This document shows, piece after piece, positions 43,187-53,593 of a stretch of 64,000 bases of DNA. The position numbers were made by a program, and so were the translations under genes. The stretch lies in the NCBI RefSeq assembly GCF_002858805.1, contig NZ_PJZI01000022.1:16129-80128 (forward strand), in the 5' to 3' direction. Within the stretch, counting starts at the first letter, position 1. Each line of letters begins with the position of its first letter. Source of the stretch: Chimaeribacter arupi (GTDB taxonomy: Bacteria > Pseudomonadota > Gammaproteobacteria > Enterobacterales > Enterobacteriaceae). Under the pieces are notes generated by a model. It was not told where the DNA came from, did not search any database, and saw only the letters and a list, made by a program, of their open reading frames with translations.

Positions 43187-45652
43187 TCAGGGCTGATATT
43201 TCTTGGTGCGCCGCGTCGGCAATGCCTGCGCCGGGTCATCCGGCCAGGGGTGCTTCGGGTAGCGCCCTTTCATCTCTTTCTGTACCTCGCGGTATGCGCC
43301 GCGCCAGAACGCCGCCAGATCGGCGGTGATTTGCAGCGGCCGGTGCGCCGGGGAGAGCAGCTCCAGCACCACCGCCACCCGCCCTTCGGCGACGCGCGGG
43401 CTGGCTTCTTCGCCGAACATCTCCTGCAACCGCACCGCCAGCACCGGCGGTTTTTCCGCATCATAGCGCAGCGGCAGGCGGCTGCCGGTCGGCACAGTGT
43501 AATGGCTCGGCAGCGCACTATCCAGCCGTTGCCGTTGCGGCCAGGTCAGCAAGCGGCCCAGCGCCTCGCTCAGGTTGACCTGCCGCAGCGCGCGCAGGTC
43601 ACGCACCTTGCCCAGCGACGGCAACAGCCACGTTTCAAGGTTCGCCAGCAGGTCGGCCTCCTCTGCCGGCGGCCAGTCGCCTTCCGGCAGCCAGCGCCGG
43701 GCGCAGCGCAACCGCAGCAACAGCTGTTCTGCCGCCGGTTCCCAGTTCAGCACGCTTAACCCCTGCTGGCGTATCCAGCCGATCAGCGCCTGTTGCAGTT
43801 CGTCATCCGAGGGTTTCGCCAGCACCCGGGCGCTCAGCACCAGCCGGCCGATCATCTCACGCTGCCAGGCGCGCAGCGTGCCTTTTTCCTCGTCCCACTC
43901 CACGGCCGCCCGCCGTTCCACCAGCGCAGGCAGGCGGGCGGCCAGCGCCTCGATGGCGACCGGCAGCGCCAGCAGGATGCGGGCATCGGGGCTGTTGCTG
44001 TTTTGCAACAGGGAGGGGGCCACCAGCCAGCCGTGGCGGGTCAGCGCCTCGTCCTGCGGCAGTGACGCGCCCAGCCCGTTAGCCAGCAGGTAGCGCCCGT
44101 CGTCACCGCGCCGCTGGGCGATGCGGTCCGGGAACGCCTGCGCCAGCAGCCAGCCCGCCTCGTCCGGCGACGGCTGCCCGGCCGGGCGGCCGCTGCGTTT
44201 CGCCAGCAGCGCAGCGCGGCGTTGCCAGTGCGGTTGCGGGCGGCTCAGCCAGTCACTGAGATCCGGCGAGCCGCTGCGCGGCGGTTCTTCCAGGATCGCC
44301 GCCAGCAGGGCCGCCGTCGCCAGTGCGTCCGCGCTGTGGGTTGCCCCGGCCACCAGCATCGCCGCCAGCCGCGGCTCCACGCCGAGCGCAGCCATACGCT
44401 GCCCGATGGCGGAGAGCCGCCCCTGGTCGTCCAGCGCGCCGAGGCGCCGCAACAGATCCTGCGCGGCGGCCAGCGCCGGGGCCGGGGGCGCATCCAGCCA
44501 GGTGAGATCGTCCGGTGAACGGCAACCCCACTGCACCAGCTCCAGCCACAGGCTGCTGAGGTCGCTTTGCAGGATCTCCGGCTCGCCCTGTTCGGCGGCG
44601 CGCTCCGCCTGCTCGCGGCTGAACAGGTGCAGGCAGATCCCCGGCGACAAACGCCCGGCACGGCCTGCCCGCTGGGTCATTGATGCCTGGCTGATGCGCT
44701 GGGTCACCAGCCGGGTGACGCCGGTGCGCGGGTCAAAACGGGTGCTGCGCTCCAGCCCGCTGTCCACCACCAGGCGGATGCCCTCAATCGTCAGGCTGGT
44801 TTCCGCGATGTTGGTCGCCAGCACCACTTTGCGCCGCCCGGCGGCCGCCGGCTGGATCGCCTGCTGCTGCGCCGCCAGCGGCAGTGCGCCGTAAAGCGGG
44901 CAGAGGTCCGTGTCGGTGGGGAGGTTTTCCGCCAGCCGCGTCTGTACCCGGTGGATCTCCGCCACGCCGGGCAAAAACAGCAGCAGCGAGCCGTGTTCGC
45001 CCTGCAACAGCCGCCGCACCGCGCCGGCCACGCCCTCCTCCAGCCGTTCATGGCCGGCGAGCGGCTGGTAACGCCGCTCCACCGGGAAGGTGCGCCCCTG
45101 CGAGACAATGGCCGGCGCACCCGGCAACCGTTCTGCCAGCCGGGCATTGTCGAGGGTGGCGGACATCACCAGCAGTTTCAGGTCATCCCGCAGGCCCTGC
45201 TGCACATCCAGCAGCAGCGCCAGCGCGGTGTCGGCCTGCAGGCTGCGTTCGTGGAACTCATCCAGGATCACCAGCGAGACGCCGGAGAGTTCCGGGTCCT
45301 GCTGCACCATGCGGGTCAGGATACCTTCAGTCACCACCTCCAGCCGGGTGGCGGCGCTGGTTTTGCTCTCGGCGCGCATCCGGTAGCCGACCTGCTGCCC
45401 CGGCACTTCGCCCAGTTGCTGCGCCAGCCGGTGCGCGACGTTTTTCGCCGCCAGCCGCCGTGGTTCCAGCATGATGATGCGGCCCGGCAGCCCGGCGCGC
45501 GCCAGGATCGCCAGCGGCAGCCAGGTGGATTTACCCGCGCCGGTCGGCGCATTCAGCAGCACCTGCGGGGACGCCGCCAGGGCCGCCAGCACGTCATCCA
45601 CCACCTCGCTGACCGGCAGCGCCGCCTGCGCGCCCTGTGTCACCGCACCCAT
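43187..45652 (-). CDS. hrpB: ATP-dependent RNA helicase HrpB
   Basis: DEAH-family helicase of unsettled role. From MGAVTQGAQAALPVSEVVDD it is 821 residues; a start 48 bp earlier adds residues foreign to the family, and GGAAAG lies just ahead of the chosen ATG. Motifs: NAPTGAGKSTWLPL (Walker A), LDEFHERSLQAD (motif II), SATLD, TNIAETSLTIEG, QRAGRAGR. The C-terminus MKGRYPKHPWPDDPAQALPTRRTKKYQP matches E. coli HrpB. Confidence 0.96.
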   Translation of the reverse strand: MGAVTQGAQAALPVSEVVDDVLAALAASPQVLLNAPTGAGKSTWLPLAILARAGLPGRIIMLEPRRLAAKNVAHRLAQQLGEVPGQQVGYRMRAESKTSAATRLEVVTEGILTRMVQQDPELSGVSLVILDEFHERSLQADTALALLLDVQQGLRDDLKLLVMSATLDNARLAERLPGAPAIVSQGRTFPVERRYQPLAGHERLEEGVAGAVRRLLQGEHGSLLLFLPGVAEIHRVQTRLAENLPTDTDLCPLYGALPLAAQQQAIQPAAAGRRKVVLATNIAETSLTIEGIRLVVDSGLERSTRFDPRTGVTRLVTQRISQASMTQRAGRAGRLSPGICLHLFSREQAERAAEQGEPEILQSDLSSLWLELVQWGCRSPDDLTWLDAPPAPALAAAQDLLRRLGALDDQGRLSAIGQRMAALGVEPRLAAMLVAGATHSADALATAALLAAILEEPPRSGSPDLSDWLSRPQPHWQRRAALLAKRSGRPAGQPSPDEAGWLLAQAFPDRIAQRRGDDGRYLLANGLGASLPQDEALTRHGWLVAPSLLQNSNSPDARILLALPVAIEALAARLPALVERRAAVEWDEEKGTLRAWQREMIGRLVLSARVLAKPSDDELQQALIGWIRQQGLSVLNWEPAAEQLLLRLRCARRWLPEGDWPPAEEADLLANLETWLLPSLGKVRDLRALRQVNLSEALGRLLTWPQRQRLDSALPSHYTVPTGSRLPLRYDAEKPPVLAVRLQEMFGEEASPRVAEGRVAVVLELLSPAHRPLQITADLAAFWRGAYREVQKEMKGRYPKHPWPDDPAQALPTRRTKKYQP

Positions 45653-45740
45653 ACCTTTCCCCTCACATCGGTTAACTTTCTCAGCCGCGCATTGTAGCAT
45701 TGCGCCCGATCCCCTTTGGACAATTCATTCAGGAGCGCTT

Positions 45741-46268
45741 ATGCCCGACTCACGCCGCCTCTTTTTCGGCCTGCCGCTGCCGGATGCCCTGCAACAGGCG
45801 GTGATCGCCTGGCGCGCCACGGCATTCCCGGCGGAGGCCGGGCGGCCGGTTGCCGCAGCGAACCTGCACCTGACACTGGCGTTTCTGGGTGAGGTCAGTG
45901 ACCGCAAGGCGGAGGTACTGGCCGCGCTGGCGGGCAATATTGTGCAGCCGGGCTTTCCGCTGACGCTGGATGACCTCGGCCACTGGCCGCGCCCCGGCGT
46001 GGTGTGGCTCGGCACCCGCCGCGCGCCGCGCGGGCTGTTGCAGCTGGCGGCCCTGTTGCGTGCGCAGGCGGCGCGTAACGGCTGCCCGCAGAGCGCCCAG
46101 CCGTTCCACCCGCATATCACGCTGTTACGCGGCGCGGTGCACCCGGTCGCGCTGCCGCCTGCCACGCCGGGCTGGACGCTGGACGCCACCCATTTCTGTC
46201 TGTACGAATCCCGCACTGAACGCGGGCGCACCCGTTATCACGTGCTTCAGAGCTGGCCGTTTACCTGA
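45741..46268 (+). CDS. thpR: RNA 2',3'-cyclic phosphodiesterase ThpR (LigT)
   Basis: 2H phosphoesterase that opens 2',3'-cyclic phosphates and can form 2'-5' RNA links. The 175-residue protein (E. coli 176) has both signature HxTx motifs: HLTLAFLGEV and HPHITLLRG. The ATG at 45741 follows AGGAG at 7 bp; the open frame extends upstream antisense to hrpB but that part is not ThpR. It precedes sfsA by 18 bp. Confidence 0.95.
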   Translation: MPDSRRLFFGLPLPDALQQAVIAWRATAFPAEAGRPVAAANLHLTLAFLGEVSDRKAEVLAALAGNIVQPGFPLTLDDLGHWPRPGVVWLGTRRAPRGLLQLAALLRAQAARNGCPQSAQPFHPHITLLRGAVHPVALPPATPGWTLDATHFCLYESRTERGRTRYHVLQSWPFT

Positions 46269-46286
46269 AGCCGGGCAAGGAGAGTC

Positions 46287-46994
46287 ATGTTATTTACCCC
46301 CCCACTGCAACACGCCACCCTGATTAAGCGTTACAAACGTTTTCTGGCCGATGTGATCACCCCTGACGGCACCCTGCTGACGCTGCACTGCGCCAATACC
46401 GGCGCGATGACCGGCTGCGCGACGCCGGGTGATACCGTCTGGTACTCCACCTCACCCAACCTGAAACGCAAATACGCCCACACCTGGGAGTTATCTGAAA
46501 CGCAACAGGGGCACTGGATTTGCGTGAATACTCAACGGGCTAACGGGCTGGTGCGCGAAGCGGTTGAACAGGGGCGCATCCCTGAATTATCCGGTTACAG
46601 TCGCGTGCAGAGTGAAATAAAATATGGTGGCGAAAACAGCCGTATCGACCTGTTATTACAGGCGGAAAACCAACCCGACTGCTATATTGAGGTGAAGTCT
46701 GTAACGTTATTGCAACATGATCGTGGTTACTTTCCTGATGCCGTGACAGTACGCGGCCAGAAGCACCTGCGGGAGTTGCAACACATGGTGGCCGAAGGCC
46801 GGCGGGCGGTGCTGTTTTTCGCGGTGCTGCACTCCGGCATTCAGGAGGTGGCTGCCGCCCGCCATATCGACCCGCGTTACGCCGGCTTGCTGGCAGAGGC
46901 GCAAAATCAGGGGGTTGAGGTGATTAGCTATGGAGCGCAGCTTTCACCGGCCGGCATTGCCCTGATGCAACCCATTCCGTTGGTATGCGAATAA
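46287..46994 (+). CDS. sfsA: SfsA family protein
   Basis: DNA-binding/nuclease-like protein first described as a sugar fermentation stimulation factor; its molecular role is unclear. The 235-residue protein shows [17 protein letters not shown], the PD-(D/E)XK-like core [24 protein letters not shown] and [19 protein letters not shown], as in E. coli SfsA. It has an AAGGAG site, is probably co-transcribed with thpR, and precedes dksA. Confidence 0.96.
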   Translation: MLFTPPLQHATLIKRYKRFLADVITPDGTLLTLHCANTGAMTGCATPGDTVWYSTSPNLKRKYAHTWELSETQQGHWICVNTQRANGLVREAVEQGRIPELSGYSRVQSEIKYGGENSRIDLLLQAENQPDCYIEVKSVTLLQHDRGYFPDAVTVRGQKHLRELQHMVAEGRRAVLFFAVLHSGIQEVAAARHIDPRYAGLLAEAQNQGVEVISYGAQLSPAGIALMQPIPLVCE

Positions 46995-47141
46995 AAAGCC
47001 TAAGGCCGGACACCCCACAGCGAGGCTGATGTGTGTCACGCGGCGAAGCCAAAAACGCCGCGGCTCACAGGGTTGTCAAGCAGGTGAGAGGAATAATTGC
47101 CATCTACCTTCCCATCTGTTATTTATAGCGGCCTGATTTTT

Positions 47142-47154
47142 CCCCACGTTGGGG
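47142..47154 (+). repeat. hairpin in the dksA leader
   Basis: CCCCA-CGT-TGGGG, preceded by a T-run (TTTTT), lies about 31 bp ahead of the dksA start. It may be part of the leader mRNA structure; there is no T-run downstream, so it is not a terminator. Confidence 0.4.
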
Positions 47155-47185
47155 ATCGATAGTGCGTGTTATGAGGAGAAGCAAC

Positions 47186-47641
47186 ATGCAAGAAGGGCAA
47201 ACCCGTAAAACATCCTCCTTGAGCATTCTCGCCATCGCTGGGGTGGAGCCGTATCAAGAGAAGCCAGGCGAAGAGTATATGAACGACGCCCAGCTCACTC
47301 ACTTCAAGCGTATTCTTGAAGCGTGGCGCAATCAGCTCAGGGATGAAGTCGACCGTACTGTGTCTCATATGCAGGACGAAGCCGCTAATTTCCCCGATCC
47401 GGTAGACCGTGCTGCCCAGGAAGAAGAGTTCAGCCTGGAACTGCGTAACCGCGATCGCGAGCGTAAGTTGATTAAGAAGATCGAGAAAACGCTGAAGAAA
47501 GTAGAAGACGAAGATTTCGGCTTCTGCGAGTCCTGTGGTGTTGAAATTGGTATTCGCCGCCTTGAAGCGCGTCCGACTGCTGATTTGTGTATTGACTGCA
47601 AAACCCTGGCTGAAATCCGCGAAAAGCAGATGGCCGGTTAA
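47186..47641 (+). CDS. dksA: RNA polymerase-binding transcription factor DksA
   Basis: Binds the RNA polymerase secondary channel and works with ppGpp (made here by relA). From [16 protein letters not shown] it is 151 residues, nearly identical to E. coli DksA. The coiled-coil tip [22 protein letters not shown] and the four-cysteine zinc finger CESCGVEIG...[12 protein letters not shown] are intact. An ATG eight codons earlier is in frame but outside the family; GAGGAGAA precedes the chosen start. Confidence 0.98.
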   Translation: MQEGQTRKTSSLSILAIAGVEPYQEKPGEEYMNDAQLTHFKRILEAWRNQLRDEVDRTVSHMQDEAANFPDPVDRAAQEEEFSLELRNRDRERKLIKKIEKTLKKVEDEDFGFCESCGVEIGIRRLEARPTADLCIDCKTLAEIREKQMAG

Positions 47642-47703
47642 GCAAGCCTGTCACGACGACGGCCGCGGTGCCCCGGCACCGCGCTGTCGTCGCCACTCTT
47701 ATT

Positions 47704-48576
47704 ATGCCTGACGCCCTGACGCCCCCCTCCCCTTATATTGGCCGCTTTGCGCCGTCGCCTTCCGGTGAGCTTCACTTTGGTTCGCTTATCGCTGCGCTGG
47801 GCAGTTATCTGCGCGCCCGTGCCTGCGGTGGCCGCTGGCTGGTGCGTATCGAAGACATCGACCCGCCGCGTGAAGTGCCGGGTGCTGCCGCGCGTATCCT
47901 GAATCAGCTGGAACAGTATGGTTTGTTATGGGACGGCGAGGTGCTCTACCAGTCAGATCGCCATGACGCCTACCGCGCCGTGCTGGGGCAACTTATCGCC
48001 CGCGGGCAGGCCTATTACTGCACCTGCACCCGCAGCCGTATCCAGTCCCTCGGCGGGTTTTATGACGGCCATTGCCGCTTGCTGCACCACGGGCCGGAGA
48101 ATGCCGCCCTGCGCCTGCACCAGACGGCACCGGTCTACGGGTTTGAGGATGGCCTGCGCGGCTGGCTGGCCGCCGATGCGCGCATGGCGGAAGAGGATTT
48201 CATCATCCACCGGCGTGACGGGCTGTTTGCCTATAATCTGGCGGTGGTGGTGGATGACCACTATCAGGGCGTGACGGAAATTGTGCGCGGCGCGGATCTG
48301 ATCGAGCCGACGGTGCGCCAGATGGCGCTTTATCAGCAGCTGGGCTGGCAGCCACCGCACTATATTCACCTGCCGCTGGCGGTCAACGAACACGGCGACA
48401 AGCTCTCCAAGCAGAACCACGCCCCGCCGTTGCCGCCGGGCGACCCGCGCCCGACCCTGGTGGCGGCGCTGGCCTTCCTGCACCAGCCGGTGCCGGAGGG
48501 CTGGCAGGATCTCAGCCTGCCGCAATTGCTGGCCTCTGCCGTTGCCCATTGGCAAGTGGCGGATATCATGCCATAA
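47704..48576 (+). CDS. gluQ: glutamyl-queuosine tRNA(Asp) synthetase GluQRS
   Basis: Glutamylates queuosine at position 34 of tRNA(Asp), so it depends on the queuosine route represented here by queD and queE. It is a truncated glutamyl-tRNA synthetase catalytic core of 290 residues, with the HIGH-like [16 protein letters not shown], zinc ligands YYCTCTR...GFYDGHCR and the KLSKQNHA signature. The start at 47704 follows dksA by 62 bp; an upstream in-frame ATG at 47668 is less like the family. Confidence 0.95.
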   Translation: MPDALTPPSPYIGRFAPSPSGELHFGSLIAALGSYLRARACGGRWLVRIEDIDPPREVPGAAARILNQLEQYGLLWDGEVLYQSDRHDAYRAVLGQLIARGQAYYCTCTRSRIQSLGGFYDGHCRLLHHGPENAALRLHQTAPVYGFEDGLRGWLAADARMAEEDFIIHRRDGLFAYNLAVVVDDHYQGVTEIVRGADLIEPTVRQMALYQQLGWQPPHYIHLPLAVNEHGDKLSKQNHAPPLPPGDPRPTLVAALAFLHQPVPEGWQDLSLPQLLASAVAHWQVADIMP

Positions 48577-48711
48577 ACGCCCGGCAACCCGCAGAAACCG
48601 CGGCAACCGGGCATTGACAGCTGTATAACATTATTCTCAAACCCCCCGGCATGAGCTATGATTAGCCGCTGTTTTTTGCTCTGTCCATTTTAGTCACTAT
48701 CGAGGTGTCCC

Positions 48712-50130
48712 ATTTTTACCCGAGTAGCCAATTTTTGCCGAAAGGTACTGGCCCGCGAAAACGACGTTCCTGACACGGTTGAACCCGTGCCGGCGCCTTT
48801 GCCGACTGTCACCATTATTCCGCGCGATCAGCATGCGATCTCCCGCCGGGATATCAGTGAAAATGCCCTGAAGGTGTTGTACCGTCTGAACAAATCAGGT
48901 TTTGAGGCCTATCTGGTCGGCGGCGGCGTGCGTGACTTACTGCTCGGTAAGAAGCCCAAAGATTTTGACGTGACCACCAACGCCACCCCGGAGCAGGTGC
49001 GCAAGCTGTTCCGCAACTGCCGTCTGGTCGGACGTCGTTTCCGCCTGGCGCATGTGATGTTCGGCCCGGAAATCATCGAAGTGGCGACCTTCCGCGGCCA
49101 CCATGAGCAGGAACAGGAGCAGTCCGACAAGAACGCCTCCCAGCAGGGCCGGAACGGCATGCTGCTGCGCGACAACATTTTCGGCTCGATTGAGGAAGAC
49201 GCGCAACGCCGTGACTTCACCATCAACAGCCTTTATTACAGCGTGGCCGATTTCTCGGTGCGCGATTACGCCGGTGGCCTGCGTGACCTGGATGACGGCA
49301 TTATCCGCCTGATTGGTGACCCGGAAACCCGCTACCGTGAAGACCCGGTGCGGATGCTGCGCGCCGTGCGTTTCGCTGCCAAGCTGGACATGGAACTCAG
49401 CGCGGAAACCGCCGAGCCGATCCCGCGCCTGGCCCCGCTGCTGCATGAGATCCCGCCGGCGCGGCTGTTTGAGGAATCCCTGAAGCTGCTGCAGGCCGGC
49501 TACGGTTACCCGACCTGGCGCCTGCTGTGTGAATACCAGCTGTTCCAGCCGCTGTTCCCGCTGATTGCCCGCCAGTTCACCGAAAGCGGCGACAGCCCGA
49601 TGGAGCGCATCCTCGAGCAGGTGCTGAGGAATACCGACCACCGCATCCAGACTGACATGCGCGTCAACCCGGCGTTCCTGTTTGCTGCGATGCTCTGGTA
49701 CCCGCTGATTGAACACGCGCAGAAGCTGGCGCAGGAGAGCGGGCTGGCCTATTTCGACGCCTTCGCGCTGGCGATGAATGATGTGCTGGACGAGCAGTGC
49801 CGCTCACTGGCGATCCCGAAACGCATCACCACGCTGGTACGTGACATCTGGGCGCTGCAACTGCGCCTGTCACGCCGCCAGGGCAAACGCGCCCACAAGC
49901 TGATGGAGCACCCGAAATTCCGGGCCGCCTTCGATCTGCTGGCGCTGCGTGCTGAAGCGGAAAACAGCCGCGACCTGCAACAGCTGACCCAATGGTGGAG
50001 CGAATTCCAGGAAGCCACCCCGATGCGCCAGAAAGGGATGCTGACCAACCTGGGTGACGATGCCGCCCCGCGCCGCAGCCGTGCCCGCCGCCCGCGCAAA
50101 CGCGCGCCGCGCCGCGATAACAACGTATGA
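48712..50130 (+). CDS. pcnB: poly(A) polymerase I PcnB, AUU start
   Basis: Adds 3' poly(A) tails that mark RNA for decay and controls ColE1-type plasmid copy number. The catalytic core [32 protein letters not shown], the RNA-binding region [16 protein letters not shown] and a basic tail [15 protein letters not shown] are present. Reading in frame upstream gives [15 protein letters not shown], which matches the E. coli N-terminus and begins at ATT (48712-48714) preceded by GAGGTGT. E. coli pcnB is known to start at AUU, so this start is chosen: 472 residues. The first conventional start (GTG, 48787) would lose 25 conserved residues. Confidence 0.95.
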   Translation: MFTRVANFCRKVLARENDVPDTVEPVPAPLPTVTIIPRDQHAISRRDISENALKVLYRLNKSGFEAYLVGGGVRDLLLGKKPKDFDVTTNATPEQVRKLFRNCRLVGRRFRLAHVMFGPEIIEVATFRGHHEQEQEQSDKNASQQGRNGMLLRDNIFGSIEEDAQRRDFTINSLYYSVADFSVRDYAGGLRDLDDGIIRLIGDPETRYREDPVRMLRAVRFAAKLDMELSAETAEPIPRLAPLLHEIPPARLFEESLKLLQAGYGYPTWRLLCEYQLFQPLFPLIARQFTESGDSPMERILEQVLRNTDHRIQTDMRVNPAFLFAAMLWYPLIEHAQKLAQESGLAYFDAFALAMNDVLDEQCRSLAIPKRITTLVRDIWALQLRLSRRQGKRAHKLMEHPKFRAAFDLLALRAEAENSRDLQQLTQWWSEFQEATPMRQKGMLTNLGDDAAPRRSRARRPRKRAPRRDNNV

Positions 50131-50606
50131 TCCGCGTCTACCTTGCGCTGGGCAGCAACCTTGCCCAGCCGCTCGATCAGGTCAACGCGGCGCTGGCAGC
50201 GCTGGACGCCCTGCCGCAGACGCGGCGGGTGGCCTGCTCCTCGTTCTACCGCAGCACACCCCTCGGCCCGCAAGATCAGCCCGATTACCTGAATGCCGTG
50301 GTGGCGCTCGACACCACGCTGTTGCCGGAAACCCTGCTGGACGCCACCCAGGCGATTGAGCAGCAACAGGGGCGGGTACGCAAAGCGGAGCGCTGGGGGC
50401 CACGCACGCTGGACCTCGACATGCTGTTGTATGGTGACCAGGTGATCAACACCCCGCGCCTGACCGTGCCGCACTACGACATGATGAACCGCGAATTCAT
50501 GCTCTACCCGCTCGCGGAGATCGCCCCGGATCTGGTGTTCCCGGACGGCACGGTGCTGCAACAGCACCTGGCCGGGGTCGATCGCAACGGCCTCACCCGC
50601 TGGTAA
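50127..50606 (+). CDS. folK: 6-hydroxymethyl-7,8-dihydropterin pyrophosphokinase FolK
   Basis: Transfers pyrophosphate from ATP to the pterin in folate synthesis. The 159-residue protein has [16 protein letters not shown], the active loop, and the signature [17 protein letters not shown] with its metal-binding aspartates. The ATG overlaps the pcnB stop (ATGA), so the two are coupled. Convergent with qseC, with 4 bp between. Confidence 0.98.
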   Translation: MIRVYLALGSNLAQPLDQVNAALAALDALPQTRRVACSSFYRSTPLGPQDQPDYLNAVVALDTTLLPETLLDATQAIEQQQGRVRKAERWGPRTLDLDMLLYGDQVINTPRLTVPHYDMMNREFMLYPLAEIAPDLVFPDGTVLQQHLAGVDRNGLTRW

Positions 50607-50610
50607 TGCC

Positions 50611-51960
50611 TCAGGCGGTGATCACCACCGCCAGCCCCCCGGCGGGCCGGTTTTCCACCCGCAATGCCAGGCCATGCAGCGCCGCGATGCGCAGCGCAAT
50701 CGACAACCCCAGCCCGCTTCCGTTCTCCTGCTGCCCCGGCGGCCGGTAAAACCGTTCGCCCAGCCGGGCAAGGTGTTCTGCCGTCATGCCCGGCCCCTGA
50801 TCCTCGACCCGGATTTCCGGCCCCAGTGTCACCGTGACGGTAGTGCCGCCCGGCGAGTAACGCACCGCATTATCCAGCAGGTTACGCAGCATCAGTGACA
50901 ACAGCAGCGCCTGCCCGTGCGTCACCGGCGGCGTGCCGGTGTTGTGCAGATGCAGCCGGATCTGTCTGGCGCGCGCCGCAGGTTCCACCTCTGCCAGCGC
51001 CTGTTGTACCAGCCCCGCCCACGCCACCGGCTCACGCGCTTCCGGCCCGCTGAGCGCTTCCAGCCGCGAGAGCGTCAGCAACTGATCCACCAGCCGGGTG
51101 GCGCGGTCAATGCCCTCGGTCAGGTTCGAGAGCGCATGGTTGAGCATCGTCTCATCATCCCCCGCCAGTTGCGCCACTTCGGTCTGCACCCGCAATGCTG
51201 CCAGCGGGCTGCGCAGTTCGTGGGCGGCATCCGAGGTAAAACGCCGCTCGCGCACCAGCATCGATGAGACGCGCCCAAACAGCGCATTCAGCGCTGCCGC
51301 CAGCGGCAGCACTTCCGCCGGCAGCCGTTGGGTCGCCAATGGGCGGCCATCTTCCGGCGCACGTTGCCGCAGCTCCGCCGCCACCTGCCGCAGCGGCGCG
51401 AGCTCACGGCCGGTAAGCCAGGCCATCAGCAGCACCAGCAGCGGCAGTGACACCAGCCACGGCAGAAACTGCCCGGACACCACCGCCCACGCCATATCCT
51501 CACGGTACTCCACCTCCTGCCCCACCGCGATGCGATCACCGCCCGGCGTGGTCAGCCAGAGCAGCCGCCAGCGGTCATCATCCCCGGCGAGCGTGGTGTC
51601 CATAAACCCCTGCGCGCGCGCCTCAAAGCGGATCTTCCGGCCGTTTTCCCCGTCATTCAGCCGCATCCCGCCGTGCGGGTCGAAAATGGCGAACGCCAGC
51701 GCATCATCTTCCAGCTCCCCCCGGCTGCCGTGGCGCACCAGCGTGCTGGTTTTCGGCAACCGCACCGCCTCCCCACCGGCGATGTCCCCTACCCCGGAGG
51801 TGGCCAGCCGTTTGGCGAACAGCATCTGCTGGGTGTCGAACAGCTCGTTAATCGTATGCTGGGTACGCACCCACGCCAGCGTGCTGGCGACGCTCCAGAC
51901 CAGCAGGGCGACCACGCTGAACAGCAGGATCAGCCGGGCGCGCAGGCTCAGTGACGTCAT
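50611..51960 (-). CDS. qseC: QseC-type sensor histidine kinase
   Basis: Inner-membrane sensor kinase partner of QseB; E. coli QseC is reported to sense catecholamines/AI-3 and to regulate motility and virulence. The 449-residue protein has membrane segments at about 10-30 and 163-183, a periplasmic domain ([38 protein letters not shown]) close to QseC, HisKA with [27 protein letters not shown] (His247), and HATPase motifs [13 protein letters not shown] and [20 protein letters not shown] at 51960 overlaps the qseB stop. The open frame continues upstream antiparallel in code to qseB, but that stretch is a shadow. Confidence 0.9.
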   Translation of the reverse strand: MTSLSLRARLILLFSVVALLVWSVASTLAWVRTQHTINELFDTQQMLFAKRLATSGVGDIAGGEAVRLPKTSTLVRHGSRGELEDDALAFAIFDPHGGMRLNDGENGRKIRFEARAQGFMDTTLAGDDDRWRLLWLTTPGGDRIAVGQEVEYREDMAWAVVSGQFLPWLVSLPLLVLLMAWLTGRELAPLRQVAAELRQRAPEDGRPLATQRLPAEVLPLAAALNALFGRVSSMLVRERRFTSDAAHELRSPLAALRVQTEVAQLAGDDETMLNHALSNLTEGIDRATRLVDQLLTLSRLEALSGPEAREPVAWAGLVQQALAEVEPAARARQIRLHLHNTGTPPVTHGQALLLSLMLRNLLDNAVRYSPGGTTVTVTLGPEIRVEDQGPGMTAEHLARLGERFYRPPGQQENGSGLGLSIALRIAALHGLALRVENRPAGGLAVVITA

Positions 51961-52619
51961 GCTTCCTCCCCCAGTGTATAACCGACGCCGTGCACGGTGC
52001 GGATAAGCGCATTGCCCAGCTTGCGCCGCAGGTGGTGAATATGCACTTCCACCGCATTGCTGCTGACCTCCTCGTCCCAGCTGTAGAGCTTGTCCTGAAT
52101 CAGTGAGCGCGGCAGCACCCGGCCTTTGTGGCTGAGCAGCAGCTCCAGCACCGCCAGCTCTTTGGGCGTCAGCGTGACCGGTTCGCCCGCCAGCGTGACG
52201 CTGCGCGCCGCCGGGTCGAACGCCAGGGCGCCGTGCGTCAGGTGCGGGGTCAGGTGGCCGTGGCGGCGGCGGATCAACGCCTGCAACCGCGCGGCCACCT
52301 CGACCAGCGCGAACGGCTTGCAGAGGTAATCGTCCGCGCCCGCCTGCAACCCGGCCACCCGCTGGTCGAGCGCATCGCGCGCCGTCAGGATCAGCACCGG
52401 CGTGTCCTGCCCGGCGGCACGCCACTCACGCAGCAGCGCCATGCCGTCCAGCCCCGGCAGGCTTAAATCCAGGATCACCGCGTCATAGGGCGCGGCCCGC
52501 AGCGCGTCGCGGCCGGTCGGGCCGTCAGTGAACCAGTCCAGGCTGAACCCCAGTTTGCCCAGCCCGGCGCGGATGCCGTCGCCAATCAGCCGGTCATCCT
52601 CAATCAACAAAATGCGCAT
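51957..52619 (-). CDS. qseB: QseB-type response regulator
   Basis: OmpR/PhoB-family regulator. From [15 protein letters not shown] it is 220 residues: receiver with phospho-acceptor Asp51 ([13 protein letters not shown]) and Lys in [13 protein letters not shown], and a winged-helix output domain ending [33 protein letters not shown], much like E. coli QseB. The qseBC pair occupies the folK-panB interval, which in E. coli holds the yad fimbrial operon, so it may be an insertion or a relocated copy. Likely self-regulated through the direct repeat upstream. Confidence 0.9.
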   Translation of the reverse strand: MRILLIEDDRLIGDGIRAGLGKLGFSLDWFTDGPTGRDALRAAPYDAVILDLSLPGLDGMALLREWRAAGQDTPVLILTARDALDQRVAGLQAGADDYLCKPFALVEVAARLQALIRRRHGHLTPHLTHGALAFDPAARSVTLAGEPVTLTPKELAVLELLLSHKGRVLPRSLIQDKLYSWDEEVSSNAVEVHIHHLRRKLGNALIRTVHGVGYTLGEEA

Positions 52620-52667
52620 CGTCACTCCCTTTCATCTGCGGTTAGCTTTACAGTTAAGCACGATCTT

Positions 52668-52684
52668 CTTAACAGGATCTTAAG
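52668..52684. promoter_or_regulatory. QseB/PmrA-type direct repeat
   Basis: CTTAAC (52668-52673) and CTTAAG (52679-52684) are separated by 5 bp, the 11-bp-period CTTAA-N6-CTTAA pattern bound by PmrA/QseB-class regulators. It lies 49-65 bp ahead of qseB and about 80 bp ahead of divergent panB, so it could affect both. Confidence 0.5.
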
Positions 52685-52763
52685 GCGGCTACCCAGGTGA
52701 GGTGCTTATCATTAGAATGACCCACCAGGTGAATACCACTATAAAGACGTCTAAGAGGTTATT

Positions 52764-53558
52764 ATGAAATCCACCACAGTCAGCCATTTACGGCAGTGGA
52801 AACAGCAGCAGCGCAAATTTGCGACCATCACCGCCTATGATGCCAGCTTCGCCCAACTGTTTGAGCAGCAGGGCATCAGCGTGATGCTGATTGGCGACTC
52901 CCTGGGGATGGTGGTGCAGGGGCACGATTCTACCCTGCCGGTCACGGTAGAGGAGATTGCCTACCACACCCGCTGCGTGCGCCGGGGTGCACCGCACAGC
53001 CTGCTGATGGCGGATCTGCCGTTTATGAGCTGTAACACGCCGGAACAGGCCTGTGACAATGCCGCCACGCTGATGCGCGCCGGGGCCAACATGGTAAAGC
53101 TGGAAGGCGGGAGCTGGCTGTGTGACACCGTGAAAAAGCTGACCGAGCGCGCGGTGCCGGTCTGCGGCCACCTCGGCCTGACGCCGCAGTCGGTGAACAT
53201 TTTCGGCGGCTATAAAGTCCAGGGGCGCGATGACGCGGCGGCCGACCGGCTGTTGCAGGACGCGCTCAACCTCGAGCAGGCAGGCGCGCAACTGATGGTG
53301 CTGGAGTGTGTGCCGGTGGCGCTGGCGGAGCGCGTCACCCGCGCGTTGCAGATCCCGGTGATCGGCATCGGGGCCGGTAACGTGACCGACGGCCAGATTC
53401 TGGTGATGCATGACGCCTTCGGCATCACCGGCGGCCACGTGCCGAAATTCGCCAAGAACTTCCTGGCGGAAGCGGGTGACCTGCGCAGCGCGGTGCAGGC
53501 GTATGTGGATCAGGTGGCGTCCGGCGCTTACCCGGCCCCGGAACACACCTTCAACTAA
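52764..53558 (+). CDS. panB: 3-methyl-2-oxobutanoate hydroxymethyltransferase PanB
   Basis: Transfers a one-carbon unit to 2-oxoisovalerate, giving ketopantoate for pantothenate/CoA synthesis. The 264-residue protein shows [71 protein letters not shown] and [23 protein letters not shown], as in E. coli PanB. AAGAGG precedes the ATG. First gene of panBC. Confidence 0.98.
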   Translation: MKSTTVSHLRQWKQQQRKFATITAYDASFAQLFEQQGISVMLIGDSLGMVVQGHDSTLPVTVEEIAYHTRCVRRGAPHSLLMADLPFMSCNTPEQACDNAATLMRAGANMVKLEGGSWLCDTVKKLTERAVPVCGHLGLTPQSVNIFGGYKVQGRDDAAADRLLQDALNLEQAGAQLMVLECVPVALAERVTRALQIPVIGIGAGNVTDGQILVMHDAFGITGGHVPKFAKNFLAEAGDLRSAVQAYVDQVASGAYPAPEHTFN

Positions 53559-53593
53559 TGATGCCGCAAGGCACAGACTCAAGGAGATGTAAC

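Noticed and set aside
51961..52425. 155-codon upstream extension of the qseC frame
   Set aside because: It overlaps the qseB coding sequence, is Arg/Gly/Ala-rich shadow sequence, and the family start is at 51960.
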